DNA of 37,453 nucleotides, taken from NCBI GenBank assembly GCA_002435985.1, contig DIXD01000057.1, forward strand, positions 1 to 37,453, written 5' to 3'. The translations under genes and the position numbers were made by a program. Below are positions 32,899-37,453 of the stretch, piece by piece (positions within the stretch are counted from its first letter, which is position 1; each line of letters starts with the position of its first letter). The notes beneath the pieces are model-generated. The model did no database searches and had not been told where the DNA came from. It worked only from the letters and a program-made list of their open reading frames with translations. This stretch comes from Spirochaetaceae bacterium UBA6089 (GTDB lineage: Bacteria > Spirochaetota > Spirochaetia > Treponematales > Rectinemataceae).

Positions 32899-33795
32899 TC
32901 ACCTTACAGAATGAAAAGAGAGCCAGGCAAAGCCGGCGATGCCGAATGCCGTGGCGACGTTGAGAGAGGCCTTCGTGCCCACAAGGGGTATTTCTACGCG
33001 ACCTCGGGAGCAGAGGCGAAGCGCCTCCCGAGAGACGCCGAGCTCTTCGGAGCCCAGCACCATGATGCCCGGCAAGGGAAATGCGAAGCCCGGCAGGTCG
33101 CTGCTGCCCACCTCGAGCGCGAAGACCCCTTCCATTTCCGCGAGCGCTGAAACCGGTGCGCGGCGCCAGGGCAGACGTCCGATAGTCCCCATCGAGGTCC
33201 GCAGTGCGCGCGGATGCAGAGGATCTGCGCACTCGGGAGAGAGGATGAGCTCCTCGAAGCCGAGGGCCTCTGCCGTGCGGAAGATGCTCCCCACATTGAA
33301 GGGAGAACGTATATCCTCGAGGTAGGCGCGCATGCCGGGTCGGCGGATGGCGAAGGACTGGGAAGGGCACGGCGCCGAGATGAAGTCCCAGTCGGCGGGG
33401 CTCTGCCCCGAGATTTCCATGAGGGCATGACGAAAACGGTTGATGGTTCTGAGAGCGAGCTGAGAACAATCGTCGCCTCGGTCCGCTTCGAAAGAGCCCT
33501 GCGGAACGGCTGTGTCCGGCGCGATGATTGTGCCCGGCGCGCTGCCTGTCTCAGGCAGCTGTGGAGCGGCTATCGCTGGATCGAGAAGAAAATTCCGAGA
33601 CGCAAGGACGATATCCTCTGAGCTTTCGTCGGAGGTGGCCATGAATTCGGCGAGGCTCTTGGCATAGCCGAGCAAACGCTCGAGAAAGGGCCTATCCTGA
33701 GGCCGCCACTCGCGCTCGATACGCTCAAGGATGAGGACGGCCTTGCGAGTTCTGGCGCGGCCGTGGAGGTTGGCGAAGTGGCGGAGGTCCATCAT
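32899..33795 (-). CDS. TrmH/SpoU-family RNA 2'-O-methyltransferase
   Basis: The C-terminal half (about 155-298) is a SPOUT methyltransferase with the three family motifs: NVGSIFRTAEALGFEEL (motif 1), VLGSEELGVS (motif 2) and VEIPLVGTKASLNVATAFGI (motif 3), which form the knot that binds SAM. The N-terminal half (about 1-150) is not a recognised substrate-binding domain and has a low-complexity Pro/Gly/Ala stretch near 75-105. The target RNA (rRNA or tRNA) is not assignable. Its ATG overlaps the rsmI stop by 4 nt. Confidence 0.9.
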   Translation of the reverse strand: MMDLRHFANLHGRARTRKAVLILERIEREWRPQDRPFLERLLGYAKSLAEFMATSDESSEDIVLASRNFLLDPAIAAPQLPETGSAPGTIIAPDTAVPQGSFEADRGDDCSQLALRTINRFRHALMEISGQSPADWDFISAPCPSQSFAIRRPGMRAYLEDIRSPFNVGSIFRTAEALGFEELILSPECADPLHPRALRTSMGTIGRLPWRRAPVSALAEMEGVFALEVGSSDLPGFAFPLPGIMVLGSEELGVSREALRLCSRGRVEIPLVGTKASLNVATAFGIAGFAWLSFHSVR

Positions 33796-34499
33796 AGATC
33801 GTCACCTATATTGTCGGCAGACGGCTTCTCTGCAAAACCCCACACGACAAGGCAAAACTCGCCCTTCGCCGACTCGGCGGGAAAGTGCGCAACGAGTTCT
33901 GCAGCAGTTCCCTCGATGATCTCCTCGTGCAGTTTGGTGAGCTCTCTCCCCACGCACACAAGCCTCCCCGGCTCGATCGAGGCGATGTCGGCGAGAAGCT
34001 TACCGATGCGGAAAGGAGACTCATAGAGTACGAAGGATTCTCCTCTCGACAGCAGCTCCTTGAGCCTCGCACGCCGCTTCCCTGGTTTTGGCGATAAAAA
34101 ACCGTCGAAGAGAAAGGTCCGGCCCGATACGCCGGCTGCGCTGATAAGGGCGGCAAAGGCGCTAGGGCCCGGGATGGGCACCACGCGGTGCCCCCTGCGA
34201 CGAGCCTCGCGCACCAGCACGGCGCCGGGGTCGGAAAGCCCCGGTGTGCCTGCGTCGGAACAGTAAGCGACAGTCTTTCCCTCATCCAAAAGATCGGCCA
34301 CACGCGCCGCTCCCCTCTGCTCGTCGTTTGCGTGGCAAGAAACGAGCGGCTTGTGAATGTCAAAGTGCGAAAGCAGCTTGAGCGTGTGTCGTGTATCCTC
34401 ACAGGCGACCGTATCGACCGATCGTAGTGTCTCGAGAGCTCGCAGCGTAATGTCCCCAAGATTGCCGATGGGCGTAGCGACCATATACAACGTACTCAC
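33792..34499 (-). CDS. rsmI: 16S rRNA 2'-O-ribose C1402 methyltransferase RsmI
   Basis: RsmI methylates the ribose of C1402 in the 16S rRNA decoding centre. The 235-residue protein has the tetrapyrrole-methylase-type fold with TLYMVATPIGNLGDIT at the N-terminus, VACEDTRHT, YCSDAGTPGLSDPG and VPIPGPSA. I chose GTG 34499 because the protein then begins STLYMVATP as in the family. GTG 34514 would add five residues; neither has a strong ribosome site. It is coupled to the downstream SpoU-type gene by a 4-nt overlap. Confidence 0.93.
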   Translation of the reverse strand: MSTLYMVATPIGNLGDITLRALETLRSVDTVACEDTRHTLKLLSHFDIHKPLVSCHANDEQRGAARVADLLDEGKTVAYCSDAGTPGLSDPGAVLVREARRRGHRVVPIPGPSAFAALISAAGVSGRTFLFDGFLSPKPGKRRARLKELLSRGESFVLYESPFRIGKLLADIASIEPGRLVCVGRELTKLHEEIIEGTAAELVAHFPAESAKGEFCLVVWGFAEKPSADNIGDDL

Positions 34500-34614
34500 A
34501 CCATCATAGTGCACGAGGATCGCTTGTTCTGTCTAGCGCGCCCACCCATGTGCATCATCACCACCACCTCACTGCCCATGATCCACACTCCACCCTCTTG
34601 GCGATGAGGAGGAT

Positions 34615-34734
34615 ATGAGCAAGAATAACACCGGGCGACAGAGCATTGCTTCTCCGATAGGAGAAGCCTCGCATAGGCTTCCCACCATGTCGCCTACGAT
34701 GCTGCGCTCATGCGGTGCATCAACGAACCAGTGA
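34615..34734 (+). CDS. Possible 39-residue leader ORF upstream of the S9 peptidase
   Basis: An ATG at 34615, preceded by GAGGAGG only 2 nt away, opens a 39-codon frame ending in TGA at 34732-34734. This is just before the GGAGG site of the peptidase gene. The peptide (begins SKNNTGRQSIASPIGEA) resembles nothing I know. Two mutually exclusive hairpins lie within it. It could be a regulatory leader peptide or simply untranslated leader with a chance frame. Confidence 0.35.
   Translation: MSKNNTGRQSIASPIGEASHRLPTMSPTMLRSCGASTNQ
34648..34681 (+). promoter_or_regulatory. Alternative, mutually exclusive hairpins in the S9 peptidase leader
   Basis: Stem A pairs GCTTCTCC (34648-34655) with GGAGAAGC (34660-34667) around GATA. 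Stem B pairs GAAGCCT (34663-34669) with AGGCTTC (34675-34681) around CGCAT. Both are perfect and share 34663-34667, so only one can form at a time, as in attenuators or translational switches. No T-run follows stem B, so it is not an intrinsic terminator. Confidence 0.45.
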
Positions 34735-34745
34735 TGGAGGAATCG

Positions 34746-36737
34746 ATGAAACATGTCGCGATCGACCATTTTTCTAATTACCTTTCCCCTTCGAGTCTGA
34801 AGGCTTGCGTCGATCATGTCGCATTCATCGGAAAACGGGCCAGCGTCGAAGACAACAAATACTACTCCGACATCTACCTGTTCGATGGCGCGACGGCGCG
34901 CAAATTGACCTCTTCGGGAGAAGTCCAGTCGCTGTACTGGCTCGGGGACAGCCTCGTCTTCCCCGACATACGCAAAGAGAAGGACAAGGAGCGCATCGAG
35001 AAGAAGCTTCCCCTCACCGTCCTTCAGCGCCTCGACCTCGGCTTCGGAGAGGCGCAGGAGTTCGCTCGATTTTCGATGCCCATAACCGACCTCGTATTCA
35101 TCTCGGAGGATGAGTACTTCTTCACCGCCACCTACGACCCGATGATGGAACGACTCTCCAGCGAGGATGAGGAGAAGACTACCAAAGCGCTCAAGGAAGA
35201 AAGCGACTACATCGTGTTCGACGAGATCCCTTTCTGGCACAACGGCCGGGGCGTGACCAACAAGAAACGGAATCGGCTCTACCATTATCGCGCCGGCGAA
35301 GTGACGGCGGTGACCGATCCCTTTACAGACGTATTGTCGTTCAAGCTCGACGAAGGTTCGAAACATCTCGTCTTCATCGCCAGGCGCTTTACCGACAAGA
35401 TGGACACGAGCAATAGACTCTTCCTGCTCAGAGAAAACGAGACGCCTGTGGACATTTCCTTCGAAAATGAAGATTTTGACCACCAGCACGTTATGTTTGT
35501 GGCACCCAACACCATCCTCCTCGAGGGGACCGATCGGAAGGAATACGGTCTCAATCAGAACGGCGACTTCTTCCTCTACAACTATGTCTCCGGAGAAAAG
35601 ATCACCATCGACGACAGCCACGACTTCAACGGCAGCAACTCGGTGGGCAGCGACGTGAAGATGGCTGGAGGGTACGAACCCGAGTGGCAGCTTCAAGATG
35701 GTATCGCCTATTTCATCGAGACCATCGATGACAGCTCTCACATCATGTCCATCGACCTCAAAAACCGCAAGATCGAGCGTGTCACCAAGGCCGGCGGCCT
35801 CATCCAGGACTTCGTGCTCTGTGGCTCAAGCTTCATCGCCATCGCCATGCGGGGCAACGACGGACCCGAACTCTACCGCATCGAAAAAGATGGGACCGAG
35901 ACCCGCCTTACGACCATGAACGCCGACGCTATCGAAGGCTACGAGATTTCGACCCCGGAGACCCTCACATTTACCAATGAGGTCGGCGATACGATACGCG
36001 GCTGGGTCATGAAACCCGTCGAATTCGACCATAATGCCAAGTACCCGGTCATTCTCGACATCCACGGCGGACCCAAGACAGTCTACGGCTCCGTATTCTT
36101 CCACGAGATGCAGTATTGGGCTGCCTGCGGGTATGCGGTCATCTTCTGCAACCCCACGGGAAGCGATGGCAAGGGTGCCAAATTCGCCGACATCAGGGGA
36201 AAGTACGGCACAGTGGATTACCGCGATATCATGACCTTCGTCGATACATGCCTTGCACAGAATCCGTGGATGGATGCCGATAGGATGGGCGTCACGGGTG
36301 GTTCCTACGGCGGTTTCATGACAAACTGGATCATCGGCCACACGGACCGTTTTAAGGCGGCGGTATCGCAGCGGAGCATCTCCAACTGGCTTTCGAAATC
36401 CAACACTACCGACATCGGTTACTACTTCAGCGCCGATCAGATCGGAGAAACCGCGTGGTCCAACCCTGAAAAACTATGGTGGCACTCTCCCTTGAAGTAC
36501 GCCGACCGCGTGCACACCCCTACCCTTTTCATCCACAGCGATGAGGACTATCGCTGCTGGCTGGCCGAAGGCATCCAGATGTTCACGGCCCTTAAATTCC
36601 ACGGTGTAGAGGCCCGCATGTGTATTTTCAGGGGCGAAAACCACGAGCTCAGCCGCAGCGGCCTGCCGAAGCACCGGGTGAGGCGGCTCGAGGAGATCAC
36701 GAGGTGGTTCGACGAGCACCTCAAATCTTGTGTATAG
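34746..36737 (+). CDS. S9-family prolyl oligopeptidase (acylaminoacyl-peptidase-like)
   Basis: This serine peptidase cleaves short peptides. The 663-residue protein has an N-terminal beta-propeller (about 1-410) that filters substrate size and a C-terminal alpha/beta-hydrolase domain (about 415-663). The catalytic triad is Ser 520 in GGSYGGFM, Asp 601 in HSDEDYRC and His 633 in GENHELSRSG; the oxyanion-side HGGP lies near 440. No signal peptide is seen, so it is probably cytoplasmic. I chose ATG 34746, with GGAGG 5 nt upstream, over an unsupported upstream ATG at 34710. Confidence 0.92.
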   Translation: MKHVAIDHFSNYLSPSSLKACVDHVAFIGKRASVEDNKYYSDIYLFDGATARKLTSSGEVQSLYWLGDSLVFPDIRKEKDKERIEKKLPLTVLQRLDLGFGEAQEFARFSMPITDLVFISEDEYFFTATYDPMMERLSSEDEEKTTKALKEESDYIVFDEIPFWHNGRGVTNKKRNRLYHYRAGEVTAVTDPFTDVLSFKLDEGSKHLVFIARRFTDKMDTSNRLFLLRENETPVDISFENEDFDHQHVMFVAPNTILLEGTDRKEYGLNQNGDFFLYNYVSGEKITIDDSHDFNGSNSVGSDVKMAGGYEPEWQLQDGIAYFIETIDDSSHIMSIDLKNRKIERVTKAGGLIQDFVLCGSSFIAIAMRGNDGPELYRIEKDGTETRLTTMNADAIEGYEISTPETLTFTNEVGDTIRGWVMKPVEFDHNAKYPVILDIHGGPKTVYGSVFFHEMQYWAACGYAVIFCNPTGSDGKGAKFADIRGKYGTVDYRDIMTFVDTCLAQNPWMDADRMGVTGGSYGGFMTNWIIGHTDRFKAAVSQRSISNWLSKSNTTDIGYYFSADQIGETAWSNPEKLWWHSPLKYADRVHTPTLFIHSDEDYRCWLAEGIQMFTALKFHGVEARMCIFRGENHELSRSGLPKHRVRRLEEITRWFDEHLKSCV

Positions 36738-36869
36738 CGTAAACAGGCCAAGAGCGGCCTATCGAAGGAATTTGCGGTGATCGAAAGGAGACAACGCCAT
36801 CGATCAACAGCGCTGGGGCGAAAGAGCATATCTATCCATAGACCCTAAAAATAGTTATCATACGAGGTC
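36738..36869. other. Intergenic spacer, 132 nt
   Basis: This holds a small hairpin (AGGCC with GGCCT, 36745-36759) 8 nt after the peptidase stop, without a T-run. A run of AT bases precedes the next start. I see no convincing promoter hexamer pair. Confidence 0.5.
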
Positions 36870-37453
36870 ATGAGAACTCTCAACCCACGAAAAATTTCTT
36901 TTTTTATTCTATTTCTGTTGCTTTTCATACTCGTAGCCCGGCTCTTCTATCCTTTTTTGACCGTGATTCTCTGGAGCGGCCTTCTCTATGTGTTTCTCGA
37001 GCCCCTTCACAGAAAGATGAGCAGCCCTGAGCGCGCACGCGGCAAGAAAACCCTCGGCTCCTATGCCAGCGCAATCGTCCTTGTGGTGCTGGGGATCCTT
37101 ATGTTACTCGTCCCCCTCGGGTTTCTCGCAGTGACGACTACCCAGCAGCTGGCAGATCTTTTAAAATCGGGAGCCGCCTTCTTCGAGGCCAACGCGGACA
37201 AGCTTAAAATCGACCCTCAGAGCCAGATCGCCACAACGCTCCAGTCTCTCTTGGACGATTCATTCGACATTAGCTCGCTCGATCTGACGAAAGAGCTACA
37301 GTCTCTACTCGCCTCGGGGGCTAATCAAGCCCTCCAATTCTCGACGACGCTCATAAAGGATATCGTGCAGTTTGTCGTCACCATCTTCTTCATCATGTTT
37401 ACGCTGTATTACCTCTTGATGGACGGAAAAGTGCTGGGCGATACCGTTGTCTC
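36870..37453 (+). CDS. AI-2E/PerM-family membrane transporter, 3' end outside window
   Basis: From ATG 36870 the frame is open to the window edge (194 codons). It begins with two hydrophobic helices (about 9-25 and 30-45, separated by RLFYPFLTV), a basic loop (HRKMSSPERARGKK), a third long helix (about 66-88) and then a soluble amphipathic stretch (about 95-160). Near the edge comes VQFVVTIFFIMFTLYYLLMDG, the conserved end of this block in AI-2E/PerM (UPF0118) proteins. Members export small molecules or act in Na+(Li+)/H+ exchange; the substrate here is unknown. GAGG lies only 2 nt from the ATG, a tight spacing. Confidence 0.85.
   Translation, partial: MRTLNPRKISFFILFLLLFILVARLFYPFLTVILWSGLLYVFLEPLHRKMSSPERARGKKTLGSYASAIVLVVLGILMLLVPLGFLAVTTTQQLADLLKSGAAFFEANADKLKIDPQSQIATTLQSLLDDSFDISSLDLTKELQSLLASGANQALQFSTTLIKDIVQFVVTIFFIMFTLYYLLMDGKVLGDTVV

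Noticed and set aside
34569..35741. Minus-strand open frame of about 390 codons
   Set aside because: Antisense to the S9 peptidase propeller. The reading is composition-driven and has no known domain.
36745..36759. Hairpin after the S9 peptidase as terminator
   Set aside because: Only a 5-bp stem and no T-run follow it.

Overview
The window reads as chromosomal DNA of a moderately GC-rich, diderm, fermentative bacterium. A spirochaete (Spirochaetota, Treponema/Rectinema-like) is the best guess. This is an inference from the gene set: a long pyrophosphate-dependent phosphofructokinase, LolA and RodZ (outer membrane and cell-shape functions), a lysine/ornithine-type decarboxylase, a two-domain FMN-binding secreted protein and a lone MsmK/UgpC-type ATPase. 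No 16S rRNA or ribosomal protein is present to settle it. Genes are tightly packed, with many 4-bp start/stop overlaps. No tRNA, rRNA, CRISPR array, transposase or phage gene was seen. No gene-free stretch exceeds 300 bases.

Layout. Positions 1-1876 (minus): a LysM protein with a degenerate LytM domain, followed by a sigma-70 family factor cut by the window edge; this resembles the nlpD-rpoS pair. Positions 2011-9533 (plus): PPi-phosphofructokinase, LolA, RodZ-like protein, RimO and a UvrD/PcrA helicase, a chain with overlapping junctions. Positions 9536-13528 (minus): glycogen synthase, an unrecognised double winged-helix membrane protein and an EamA transporter, behind a good promoter. Positions 13663-15873 (plus): a large lipoprotein. 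Positions 15920-20254 (minus): the complete glycine cleavage set gcvT-gcvH-gcvPA-gcvPB with a strong promoter and an intrinsic terminator. Positions 20312-24234 (minus): membrane protein, TPR protein, metallophosphoesterase and GerMN protein. Positions 24335-26786: a basic amino acid decarboxylase and an aminotransferase that overlap tail to tail. Positions 27022-27837: the FMN-binding protein. Positions 27953-30517: galactokinase and a sugar MFS transporter. Positions 30568-30681: a tiny basic protein with its own promoter and terminator. Positions 30782-34499 (minus): sugar-ABC ATPase, ChbG-type deacetylase, SpoU-type RNA methyltransferase and RsmI. Positions 34746-36737 (plus): an S9 oligopeptidase preceded by a short ORF with alternative hairpins. 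Position 36870 to the end: a partial AI-2E/PerM-type membrane protein.

Metabolic reading: sugars enter through the MFS transporter plus galactokinase and through ABC systems powered by the MsmK-like ATPase. They pass through PPi-dependent glycolysis and can be stored as glycogen. Glycine is split to one-carbon units by the gcv operon. I did not find a clearly new defence or mobile system. The least explained items are the 504-residue double winged-helix membrane protein, the leader of the S9 peptidase, the apparently leaderless sigma-factor start, the tandem duplication over the rodZ stop, and the small basic gene at 30.6 kb.
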